Shown: one piece after another, positions 16,850 through 26,980 of the stretch | How positions within the stretch are numbered: the stretch's first letter is position 1 | Layout of the letters: each line of letters starts with the position of its first letter | Assembly (NCBI RefSeq): GCF_011806385.1 | Contig: NZ_JAATOX010000018.1 | Coordinates: 1 to 50,178 of the forward strand | Source of the DNA: Phaeobacter sp. HF9A | GTDB lineage: Bacteria; Pseudomonadota; Alphaproteobacteria; Rhodobacterales; Rhodobacteraceae | Direction: 5' to 3' | DNA: 50,178 bases | Translations under genes and position numbers: made by a program | The notes under the pieces: model-generated | What the model was told of the DNA's origin: nothing | Databases searched by the model: none | What the model saw: only the letters and a program-made list of their open reading frames with translations

Positions 16850-18187
16850 TTACATGGAGTTCGGGATCAACAATGACAGTATCGGGAAGGCCATGATCAG
16901 CGCCAGAACGATAAAATCGACCGACAGGAACCGCACGATGCCCGAGAAGATCTGGTTGCTCGGCACCTCTTTGCCCACCACCGAGGCGATGACAAAGACA
17001 TTGAGCCCCACGGGCGGCGTGATCAGCCCGATCTCCAGCAGCTTGATCACCACAACGCCGAACCAGATCAGGTTCAAACCGTAGCCTTCGACCAGCGGCA
17101 CCAGCAGCGGCAGCGTCAGCACCATGATGCCGATCGGATCCAGGAACATCCCCAGGATCAGATAGATCGCGGCAATCGCCAGCATCAGCAGGACCACGTT
17201 CAAATCAGCCGCCTGCACCGCGCCGACGATATCCCCGGCAACACCGGTGAGGGCGATAAAGGCGACAAAGATCTTGGCGCCAGCCGCGATGATAAAGATC
17301 GAGGTGGTCTGGATCACCGTATCGCGCAGCGCGTCAAAGACCGCCCGCAGGGTCAGCGTGCCCTGGGCAAAGCCGATCAACAGGGTGGTGCTGACGCTGA
17401 TCGCTGCGGCCTCGGTCGCCGTGAACAGCCCACCATAGATACCGCCAACGATGATGACGAAGAGCATCGCGGCAGGCCAGGCATCGGCGGCGGCACGCAG
17501 ACGCTCGCGGCGCGTGATGATCCCCGGGGCAACCGGCGCGGCGGCGGGGTCGCGACGGACCCAGAGCCAGATCACCAGAAGAAAGCCGATCAGCGAAATC
17601 AGCCCCGGAAGCACGCCCGCAAGAAACAGCGAGGAGATCGAGGTCTCGGTGAAAATACCGTAGATGATGAACAGCACCGACGGCGGGATCAGGCTGCCAA
17701 GCGTGCCGCCCGCGGCGACCGAGGCCGTCGCCAGGCGCTTGTCATAGCCCATGCGCAGCATCTCGGGCGCGCAGATGCGGCCCATCGTCGATGCACAGGC
17801 AATCGAGGAGCCGGTGATCGCCGAAAATCCGCCGCAGCCCACCACCGAGGCCATGGCGACGCCGCCGGGGATACGGGTCAGCCAGACCCGGGCGGCGTGA
17901 TAGATCCTTGTGGTGATCTCGGCCTTATAGGCGATATGCCCCAGCGCCACGAAGAGCGGGATCATCGACAGATCATAGCTGTGGATCAGATCAAAACTGT
18001 TGGAAAACACCAGGCTGGAGGTCGGGCGCCAGGCTCGGTCGGGGTTGAAGGCCCCGGTGCGGAAGGCAAAGATGACAAAGCTGCCAAGCGTCGCCACTCC
18101 GGTCAGTGCAAAAGCGATCGGGACGCGCAGGGCCAAGAGGCCAATCAACGCGGCAAAGGCGATCAATCCGATCAGTGTTCCGTCCAT
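16850..18187 (-). CDS. dctM: TRAP transporter large permease subunit DctM
   Basis: 445 aa from ATG 18187, with about 12 membrane segments. The sequence around VGCGGFSAITGSSIACASTMGRI and GGTLGSLIPPSVLFIIYGI is typical of DctM, the Na+-driven channel subunit of tripartite ATP-independent periplasmic transporters. The reading frame stays open upstream into the dctQ region, but that extension is antisense-like noise; the real start is 2 bases after the dctQ stop. The substrate is probably the carboxylate handled by the downstream ligase and beta-oxidation enzymes. Confidence 0.93.
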   Translation of the reverse strand: MDGTLIGLIAFAALIGLLALRVPIAFALTGVATLGSFVIFAFRTGAFNPDRAWRPTSSLVFSNSFDLIHSYDLSMIPLFVALGHIAYKAEITTRIYHAARVWLTRIPGGVAMASVVGCGGFSAITGSSIACASTMGRICAPEMLRMGYDKRLATASVAAGGTLGSLIPPSVLFIIYGIFTETSISSLFLAGVLPGLISLIGFLLVIWLWVRRDPAAAPVAPGIITRRERLRAAADAWPAAMLFVIIVGGIYGGLFTATEAAAISVSTTLLIGFAQGTLTLRAVFDALRDTVIQTTSIFIIAAGAKIFVAFIALTGVAGDIVGAVQAADLNVVLLMLAIAAIYLILGMFLDPIGIMVLTLPLLVPLVEGYGLNLIWFGVVVIKLLEIGLITPPVGLNVFVIASVVGKEVPSNQIFSGIVRFLSVDFIVLALIMAFPILSLLIPNSM

Positions 18188-18189
18188 AT

Positions 18190-18696
18190 TCAGTGACCTC
18201 CGATGCCGGGTTCGGACAGGCGCTCGTTGCGCAGAAGGCAGCGCAGGTCGGTGGCTGTCATCACCAGAAGGCGCAGCCAGCAGATGACCATTCCGGCCAG
18301 GAAAATCAGGCGTCCCGGCCATTTCGGCACTGCCAGCTCGCCAAAGTAAAAAGAGGATTTCTCGATCGCGCCGGCGGTTTCGCGCCAGCCCGCCCAGATC
18401 AACGGCAGGAGCGCCAGCAGGCCGAAGATGGATCCGAAGATGATCAGCGCATCCGACAGCCGCGCCGGGATGCGGTTCGCCAGGAACTCCACCGCGATAT
18501 GCGCCCGGTTGGCGGTGGTGGCGGCCAGCGGCAGTACCACCGCCGCGACCATGAGATCCGCCACCACGATGGTGCTGTCGGGCACGCCCGAGTTGAACAG
18601 GGCCCTGAGCAGGACATTGGCCGTGATGACCAGGCCAAGCGCAAGGACGGCACAGATGGAAAGATCGACGAGCAGGCGCTCGATCCGGCGCAACAT
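18190..18696 (-). CDS. dctQ: TRAP transporter small permease subunit DctQ
   Basis: 168 aa with four predicted membrane helices (about 9-32, 45-62, 84-103, 128-148). HIAVEFLANRIPARLSDAL is typical of the DctQ loop. It bridges the periplasmic binding protein and DctM. It is separated by 87 bases from dctP, and that gap contains a strong hairpin. Confidence 0.88.
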   Translation of the reverse strand: MLRRIERLLVDLSICAVLALGLVITANVLLRALFNSGVPDSTIVVADLMVAAVVLPLAATTANRAHIAVEFLANRIPARLSDALIIFGSIFGLLALLPLIWAGWRETAGAIEKSSFYFGELAVPKWPGRLIFLAGMVICWLRLLVMTATDLRCLLRNERLSEPGIGGH

Positions 18697-18736
18697 GGGA
18701 CACCTATCAGCTAGGGGATAACGGTCGGAGCAGAGG

Positions 18737-18766
18737 ACCGGGCCAGCCGCCAGGGGCCGGCCCGGT
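18737..18766 (-). terminator. intercistronic hairpin between dctP and dctQ
   Basis: ACCGGGCC (18737-18744) pairs perfectly with GGCCCGGT (18759-18766) around a 14-base loop, with no U-run. It probably stabilises the dctP message or lowers transcription of dctQM relative to the binding protein. It is the only large gap inside this operon apart from the one before fadB. Confidence 0.45.
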
Positions 18767-18783
18767 GAAAGAGCAGTCTGGGA

Positions 18784-19824
18784 TCAGCGCGTCCAGGGAT
18801 AGCCTTGTTCGTCCCGCTCCGCGGTGAATTTCGCCAGCAGGTCCTTGTATTCCGCCAGCATGGCCTCGCCATCCAGGCCAACCGCATTGGCGCGCTCGAT
18901 CCAGGCCGCGACATAGGGCGCACCGCCCTCGACCAGCTTGGCGCGGTCCGCATCAGGCAGGGTGATGATCTCGACGCCAGCGTCCTTCATGGTCTGCAGG
19001 GCCCGGTCATTGTCAGCGATGATCAGGCGACCGAGCTCGTCCGCCATGCCTTCGCCCGCGGTCAGAAGCGCATTTTGGTCGGCTTCGGACAGGCTGTCGA
19101 ACATGTCCTTGTTCATCAGGATGCCCAGCGCGCCGACCTGACCCCAGTTCAGCAACGTATAGCTGTCGATCACCTCGTGTTGCTTCAGCGCGGCGGTGGC
19201 GTAGCTGTAGCCCTGCGAACAATCGAGCAGGCCGGAATCCAGCCCCTGATAGGCATCATAGACCGACATCGGCACCATATTGGCCCCAAGATCCCGGAAG
19301 GTGTCGCCATAGGCGCCAACGCCCCGCACCTTGAGCCCGCTGATATCCTCGACCGAACGGATCGCCGCGCCTTTGCAGCCGATGTGAACGGCCGATGTGG
19401 TGAAGGTGCCGATATAGACCAGGTTCATCTCGGCCAGGTTGGCGCGGACGCTCTCGTTGGTGCGCATAAGCGTGTCGGTGGCCTTCATGCCGACCCAGGC
19501 GTCATCGTTCTGAAGCGGCAGATCGGCGATGCCATAGGCAACCATCTCCTGCGGGAAGTAGACCGAAATGACGGTGCCGAGATCGGCAACACCATCCGCA
19601 ATGCCGCCCAGCGCCGCGCCTGCCTTAAAGAGCGCACCACCCCATTGGATATCGAAGTTCAGATCGCCCGACAGCGTCGTGGCTTCCTCAGCAAACCAGT
19701 TCAACGCGGCGGCACGGGCGCCCCGGTTGGGACCAGCTTCGGCCAGAATCAGTGTTGTGTCGGCCTGCGCAACAGGCGCGACCGCCATCAGCCCGCAAAG
19801 CGTTGCTGCCTTGAAAAACGTCAT
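18784..19824 (-). CDS. dctP: TRAP transporter periplasmic solute-binding protein DctP
   Basis: 346 aa from ATG 19824, preceded by a strong GGGAGGA ribosome binding site. The signal peptide is MTFFKAATLCGLMAVAPVAQA with cleavage before DTTL. The DctP fold is visible, including the carboxylate-binding Arg region in ISGLKVRGVGAYGD and the DAYQGLDSGLLDCSQG stretch. It captures an organic acid in the periplasm. It is the first gene of the ten-gene operon; its substrate is predicted to be a dicarboxylate or similar acid that is then CoA-activated. Confidence 0.9.
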   Translation of the reverse strand: MTFFKAATLCGLMAVAPVAQADTTLILAEAGPNRGARAAALNWFAEEATTLSGDLNFDIQWGGALFKAGAALGGIADGVADLGTVISVYFPQEMVAYGIADLPLQNDDAWVGMKATDTLMRTNESVRANLAEMNLVYIGTFTTSAVHIGCKGAAIRSVEDISGLKVRGVGAYGDTFRDLGANMVPMSVYDAYQGLDSGLLDCSQGYSYATAALKQHEVIDSYTLLNWGQVGALGILMNKDMFDSLSEADQNALLTAGEGMADELGRLIIADNDRALQTMKDAGVEIITLPDADRAKLVEGGAPYVAAWIERANAVGLDGEAMLAEYKDLLAKFTAERDEQGYPWTR

Positions 19825-19843
19825 AGTTTCCTCCCTTAATTCC

Positions 19844-19869
19844 ACTATGCAGAATTATATTCGCATAAT
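19844..19869 (-). promoter_or_regulatory. palindromic operator candidate upstream of dctP
   Basis: The arms are ACTATGC-A-GAAT and ATTCGCATAAT around TAT. Ten of 11 paired positions match once the single inserted A is bulged. It lies 20-45 bases before the dctP start codon in an AT-rich pocket, where a repressor or activator would meet RNA polymerase. The IclR protein encoded in the operon is the likely ligand (inference). Confidence 0.5.
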
Positions 19870-19976
19870 TGATCTGAAATCAGGTCAGAAGGCAAGACAT
19901 TTTTGGATCCGATCATCCGGATAGGGATTTCGGGAGAAGCAGATGGAACTGTCGGGAGGCAAGACGCGAGGTCTTG

Positions 19977-20783
19977 CTATGATGCGAGCTGTGCGGTCTC
20001 GGTCAGGGGCGTGATGTCGCTTGTGAACTCATGCTGAATGACCGCCTCTGGCGTGACCTCGATGGCGGTGCCCGGCTTGACCTCAATCCAGGTGTCGCGC
20101 CCATCGTCCAGCGGTTCGGAGGAAACGATGTGACCCTCCGCGCAGGGGCGCACGTAAAGGCTTGGCGCGAACCCATCAGAGGCCATTCTCGCAGCAAAGA
20201 GCCGTGTGCCATCGGACCAACAGGCCGCGAAGCGCATGAAGGGGGTTGTTCCGTATCGCTCGGCCATGGATTGCACATCATTGACCGCCCGCGCCATCGC
20301 GCCGATCGGATCGGTCTGCAACCCGTGCCCCAGAGCAATCAGAAAAATCGCCTCGCTATCCGTCGCGCCAAAGCGCGATCCATAGAGATCGGACGGAATC
20401 AAGGCGTCCAGAGCCTGCCGAAAGCGCTCGTGCCCGCCCGCCTGGCCATTGTGCATGAAACACCAATTGCCCACCGCGAACGGGTGGCTGTTGTTGCGCG
20501 AGGTCGCCATCCCAGTGGAGGCCCGGACATGCGCCAAGAACAGCCCGGACTTGATATGACCGGCGAGCTGCTTGAGGTTGGGATCGGACCAGGCGGGATG
20601 GGTATCCTTGTACAGACAGGGCGTTTCACGATGCGCATACCAGGCCAGCCCAAACCCATCCGCGTTGATCGGGGTCTTGCCGATCAGCGCGTTGCGGCTC
20701 TGCGCCACGAGGGATTGTTTTTGGTCGAGCACAAGTTCGTCGATAAATCGCGGCGCGCCGACCCAGGCAAGAAATCTACACAT
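19977..20783 (-). CDS. class II glutamine amidotransferase (YafJ/EgtC-like)
   Basis: 268 aa. Cys2 directly after the initiator Met is the N-terminal nucleophile. NADGFGLAWY, HVRASTG and NNSHPF are the glutaminase-site motifs of the Ntn-type GATase-2 fold. There is no synthetase domain, so it is a stand-alone amidohydrolase like YafJ, Dug3 or EgtC, which act on glutamyl amides. Its start codon adjoins the class V PLP gene stop (1-base overlap), so both form one operon. The substrate is unknown. Confidence 0.85.
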   Translation of the reverse strand: MCRFLAWVGAPRFIDELVLDQKQSLVAQSRNALIGKTPINADGFGLAWYAHRETPCLYKDTHPAWSDPNLKQLAGHIKSGLFLAHVRASTGMATSRNNSHPFAVGNWCFMHNGQAGGHERFRQALDALIPSDLYGSRFGATDSEAIFLIALGHGLQTDPIGAMARAVNDVQSMAERYGTTPFMRFAACWSDGTRLFAARMASDGFAPSLYVRPCAEGHIVSSEPLDDGRDTWIEVKPGTAIEVTPEAVIQHEFTSDITPLTETAQLAS

Positions 20784-22237
20784 TATGCAGCCACCATTGA
20801 AAAGCGCGCGGTCTTTGTGTCAGCGCGATACAGCATGCGTTGCTCGCGCGAATTGCGGGCCACATCCCTGACAGCCTCTATAATCCGATCTGCTTTAGAA
20901 TTCGTCATCAGCACAGAGAACCCGAGCCGGGTCCAACCGGGCTTCTCGATCTCCCGGCCCTCCAGGATATCCGCACGCAGCGCCTCGGAGCGGCTCTGGT
21001 CGATCCCGAGCAGGCGATGCGCATAGGGGCCGGCACAGGCACAGCCACCCCGCGCCTGCACCCCATGCAAATCTGACAGCATCCGGGTGACCAATTGCTG
21101 ATGCACGGGCGCCCCATCCGGGTCGGTGACGGTAAAGGAAAAAATCGGCATGCGGCGCGCACGCGGCTGGCCAAGGATCTGCAAGCCGGGAAAATCCGCC
21201 CAGGCCGCCTCGGCCCGTTGGCGCAGCTCTTGCAGGCGGGTCGCGGTATACTCCGGGCCGATCGCATCCTTGACGATGAAGCAAAGTGCGGCCCGCAAAT
21301 CGCCGACAACGTTCGGCGTGCCCGCCTCTTCGCGCGCGACAACATCGTCGGAGTAATCATGCCCCCAGGGCGACACAAAGCGGACAGTGCCGCCACCGGG
21401 CAATGTCGGCCTCATGGCCTTTACCGCTTCACGGCGCAGGATCAGAACGCCGGACGCTCCAGGCCCGCCAATGAACTTATGGGGGGACAGCACCACGGCA
21501 TCAATCTGGGCCTGCGCGTCGCCGGCCAGATCAATCGGCAGATAGGGCGCGCCGCCGGCATAGTCCCAGATGCTGATGGCACCATGCGATTTGAGCACCG
21601 CCGTGACCTGCCGGACGTCCGTCACGATGCCGGTCACATTCGACATGGCGGAGAAAGCCCCGATGACGCGGCGCCCCTTATGGGCGCTCAGGGTGGCGCG
21701 CAGGATGTCCATATCCGGGCCGCCCGCCTCTGCCTCGGGGATTTCAATGACCTCTGCGCCGCTCTCGCGCCAGGGAAGGATATTGGAATGATGCTCATAG
21801 GGCCCGATCAGCACCACGGGGGATTGCGCCCCCTGCCCCGCCGCCTCAACGCCCAGCAGACCGACCAGACGATTGATACCCGCGGTCGCGCCGGAGCCGG
21901 TGAAGATGACATCATATTGGTCATTGCCGCCGCAGCTCTTCAGGATGATCTGGCGCGCCCGTCGCCGCAGCCGCGTCATCATCTGCCCGCAGAAGGAAGC
22001 CTCGGTATGACTATTGGCATAGATCGGCAGAATGTCCTCGACCACGAAGTCTTCGACCTGGCGCAATCCCCGGCCCGAGGCCACATAATCCGCGTATATC
22101 AAAGGGTTCGACCCATTGGGGCCTGGCACGTCGATGCCATCTCCGATCAATCCACGGCGCAGGTTTTCGATCAGATTCGCCTGCCCCAAGGAAGCCTTGA
22201 AACGATCAAATTGGTCCAATTGTGCTGCGCCAGTCAT
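20783..22237 (-). CDS. class V PLP-dependent enzyme (cysteine-desulfurase-like)
   Basis: 484 aa, longer than typical SufS/IscS (about 400). YADYVASGR, GSGATAGINRL and EHHSN mark the fold. The PLP Lys is in VLSPHKFIGGPGASG. A Cys-containing loop, QARGGCACAGPYAHRLLG (about 402-419), is placed like the desulfurase active-site Cys. It could be a desulfurase, a C-S lyase or an aminotransferase. It is co-operonic with a class II amidotransferase and divergent from an Lrp-type regulator, suggesting an amino acid or thiol substrate. No suf or isc genes are nearby. Confidence 0.8.
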   Translation of the reverse strand: MTGAAQLDQFDRFKASLGQANLIENLRRGLIGDGIDVPGPNGSNPLIYADYVASGRGLRQVEDFVVEDILPIYANSHTEASFCGQMMTRLRRRARQIILKSCGGNDQYDVIFTGSGATAGINRLVGLLGVEAAGQGAQSPVVLIGPYEHHSNILPWRESGAEVIEIPEAEAGGPDMDILRATLSAHKGRRVIGAFSAMSNVTGIVTDVRQVTAVLKSHGAISIWDYAGGAPYLPIDLAGDAQAQIDAVVLSPHKFIGGPGASGVLILRREAVKAMRPTLPGGGTVRFVSPWGHDYSDDVVAREEAGTPNVVGDLRAALCFIVKDAIGPEYTATRLQELRQRAEAAWADFPGLQILGQPRARRMPIFSFTVTDPDGAPVHQQLVTRMLSDLHGVQARGGCACAGPYAHRLLGIDQSRSEALRADILEGREIEKPGWTRLGFSVLMTNSKADRIIEAVRDVARNSREQRMLYRADTKTARFSMVAA

Positions 22238-22336
22238 CGCCTGTAACCCTTATCCATGCCTTCGCAGATTGATACCACCGCCGATGCGTGGAATACTTCA
22301 CCAAAATATCACCTAGATCTGCGGATTTTCTATCAA

Positions 22337-22801
22337 ATGACCACACGAGACCTGGATTCCATCGACAAATCCATCTTGCGCTGTCTTCAGCGCGACGCGT
22401 CGCTCTCGCAGCGCGATCTTGCAGACAAGGTTGGGCTGTCGCAAAATTCCTGCTGGCGTCGTTTGACCCGCCTGCGTGAAGAAGGGGTGATCAAGGGGCA
22501 GACCATCCGTGTGGATATGCAGGCGCTTGGCCTGGGCCTGACTGTCTTTGCAATGGTCAGGACCCGGCACCACACGGCTGAATGGCTGGACCGTTTCCGC
22601 AAATCCGTTCTGGCGATTGAAAATGTGGTCGATTTCTTTCGGATCGCCGGGGACTACGACTATATGATCAAGATCGTCGCCAAGGACATGAATGATTTTG
22701 ACCGGGTCTATCAAAAACTCATTGGCACGACCGAACTTGAAACGGTCACGTCCTATATCGCCATGGAGGCCATCGCCGATGGCAGAGACGCGCCAGCCTA
22801 G
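22337..22801 (+). CDS. Lrp/AsnC-family transcriptional regulator
   Basis: 154 aa from ATG 22337. The N-terminal helix-turn-helix is LSQRDLADKVGLSQNSCWRRLTRLREEGVI (about 22-51), and the C-terminal RAM ligand domain ends with YDYMIKIVAKDMNDFDRVY. It is divergent from the class V PLP/GATase operon with a 99-base AT-rich interval, so it is probably the amino-acid-responsive regulator of that operon. An ATG at 22256 would add 27 unrelated residues and is less likely. Confidence 0.88.
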   Translation: MTTRDLDSIDKSILRCLQRDASLSQRDLADKVGLSQNSCWRRLTRLREEGVIKGQTIRVDMQALGLGLTVFAMVRTRHHTAEWLDRFRKSVLAIENVVDFFRIAGDYDYMIKIVAKDMNDFDRVYQKLIGTTELETVTSYIAMEAIADGRDAPA

Positions 22802-22870
22802 AGACTGAGAAGGGCTCCTCGCCCGCGGAAAATCTGTCGAGTGTGCCTCGCGACCTGTCGCGCCCCGCGC

Positions 22871-23764
22871 CTAGGCAAGTTCTCCGCGCTCACGGGCGAG
22901 ACGGATCTGCTTTTGCCGCTCCCGAAAGCGGTTCTTGTCGTCCTCGGAGGTCTCGGCGACGCATTGATGGCAGGAGACCCCTTCCTCGTATTCCGCGCGC
23001 GCCTTGTCTTCGGGCAGAATCGGGCGGCGACACCCGTGGCAGAGCTCATGCGGGCCTTCCTTCAGCCCGTGGCCAACCGACACCCGATTGTCGAACACGA
23101 AGCATTCGCCCTGCCAGGTGCTGTCCTCGGCGGGCATTTCTTCCAGATAGCGCAGGATACCGCCCCTGAGGTGATAGACATCCTCTACCCCTTGAGAGAG
23201 CAGATAGTTCGTCGATTTCTCGCAGCGGATACCGCCGGTGCAGAACATCGCGACGCGTTTGTTGTGAAACCGGTCCTTGTTTTCCTGCCACCAGGCCGGA
23301 AACTCGCGAAAGCTCTCGGTCTCGGGATCGACCGCGCCTTCAAAGGTGCCGATGGCGACCTCGTAATCATTGCGGGTGTCGATCACCACCACATCATCGG
23401 AGCGGATCAGCTCGTTCCACTCCTGCGGTTCCACATAATTGCCCACCGAGGCGCGCGGATCGACATCCGGCTGCCCCATTGTCACGATCTCTTTTTTCAG
23501 GCGCACCTTCATGCGGCCAAAGGGCGGATGATCGGCGGTTGCCTCTTTCCACTCCAGCCCGGCACAGCCCGGCAGGGACTTGAGATGCGCCAAGACAGCG
23601 TCAATCCCGTCCCGCGGCCCGGCGATGGTGCCATTGATCCCCTCTTGCGCCAGCAGCAGCGAGCCTTTGACATCCTGCGCCAGACACAGGTCCAGAAGCG
23701 CCGGTTTCAGGGCGGCGGGATCAGCGAAACGGGTGAACTGATAGAGAGCGGCAATTGTGTACAT
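22871..23764 (-). CDS. trhO: tRNA uridine(34) hydroxylase TrhO (rhodanese domain)
   Basis: 297 aa from ATG 23764. The N-terminal YceA-type domain contains LLLAQEGINGTIAGP (about 36-50). The rhodanese domain has the catalytic Cys175 in FCTGGIRCEKS, followed by a Cys pair near the C-terminus (CHGCRRPI, and CHQC further on). TrhO performs O2-dependent hydroxylation of U34 in tRNA. It is divergent from pncA with a 198-base promoter interval. Confidence 0.92.
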   Translation of the reverse strand: MYTIAALYQFTRFADPAALKPALLDLCLAQDVKGSLLLAQEGINGTIAGPRDGIDAVLAHLKSLPGCAGLEWKEATADHPPFGRMKVRLKKEIVTMGQPDVDPRASVGNYVEPQEWNELIRSDDVVVIDTRNDYEVAIGTFEGAVDPETESFREFPAWWQENKDRFHNKRVAMFCTGGIRCEKSTNYLLSQGVEDVYHLRGGILRYLEEMPAEDSTWQGECFVFDNRVSVGHGLKEGPHELCHGCRRPILPEDKARAEYEEGVSCHQCVAETSEDDKNRFRERQKQIRLARERGELA

Positions 23765-23962
23765 GCCCCGGCGCATAGAGCGAAGCGGGTATTTTTGCAA
23801 GCGCGGAAAACACCGCAAAACGCCTTTAAAATATGCAAATAAGATGGATCAAAAGCCACATGCACGAGCTTGGGGCCGGACCCATCAAATGCAATGGATT
23901 GCGTTTTGCCCGAAAAGTCGCGCAGTATTTTCCGACGACAGAATACCCGCAAAGGAACGGTG

Positions 23963-24556
23963 ATGACAAAAGCGCTTTTGGTGATTGATGTGCAAAATGA
24001 TTTCTGCACCGGTGGCGCATTGGCGGTGCCGGATGGCGATGCCGTGGTGGCCCCGATCAATGCGATGATGGATCATTTTGACACCGTCATCCTAACACAG
24101 GATTGGCACCCTTCCGGGCATTCCTCCTTTGCCAGTTCCCACCCCGGACGCGGGCCCTTTGACACCGTAGAGATGCCATATGGCACGCAGGTGCTCTGGC
24201 CTGATCACTGTGTGCAAGGCAGCACCGGCGGCGCCTTTCATCCAGACCTGCGGGTGGACGGCGATCTGATCCTGCGCAAGGGCTTTCGCCGCGATATCGA
24301 CAGCTACTCCGCCTTTTTTGAAAACGACCAGACCACACCGACCGGGCTGGACGGCTATCTGGGCAGCCGCGACATTACCGATCTGACGCTGGTGGGGTTG
24401 GCGCTGGATTTCTGCGTCGCCTTCTCCGCCCTGGATGCGCGCCGGCTTGGCTATGCGGTGACAATCGCCAGCGACGCCTGCCGCGCGATTGATCTTGACG
24501 GCTCATTGGAGACACAGCTCGCAAACATGCGTCAACGCGGCGTGAACTTTACATAA
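23963..24556 (+). CDS. pncA: nicotinamidase PncA
   Basis: 197 aa. The catalytic triad Asp9, Lys106 and Cys151 (in LALDFCVAF) is intact, and the metal site Asp48-His50-His53 with His82 is visible. It deamidates nicotinamide to nicotinate for NAD salvage. AAAGGA at 23951-23956 supports ATG 23963. pncB, the next enzyme of the route, lies downstream on the same strand with a histidine kinase between them. Confidence 0.95.
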   Translation: MTKALLVIDVQNDFCTGGALAVPDGDAVVAPINAMMDHFDTVILTQDWHPSGHSSFASSHPGRGPFDTVEMPYGTQVLWPDHCVQGSTGGAFHPDLRVDGDLILRKGFRRDIDSYSAFFENDQTTPTGLDGYLGSRDITDLTLVGLALDFCVAFSALDARRLGYAVTIASDACRAIDLDGSLETQLANMRQRGVNFT

Positions 24557-24644
24557 TAGCGCAGGCTAATTTGTTAAGCTAATCCCGATACCAGTTCTAT
24601 TGATAGCACTCAAAAAGCAAAAGGCGCACGCAGGTTTACACCGA

Positions 24645-26918
<2,274 letters not shown>

Positions 26919-26980
26919 ACGACTTGCCCGGGGGGCGGGGCTGTCCTATCAATCCCTGAACAACCGCAAGAGGCCCGCCC

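Noticed and set aside
16850-18703. A DctM frame extended to 617 aa, resembling a fusion
   Set aside because: The extra 172 residues are dctQ read in another frame. DctM starts at 18187, 2 bases after the dctQ stop.
19977-22237. An ergothioneine biosynthesis operon (EgtC/EgtE-like pair)
   Set aside because: No EgtB sulfoxide synthase or EgtD methyltransferase is in the window, and the PLP protein is longer and desulfurase-like.
22238-22336. An Lrp-type binding site between the Lrp gene and the PLP gene
   Set aside because: The best palindrome there (GTGGAATACTT against CAAAATATCAC) matches at only about half the positions, too weak to list as a site.
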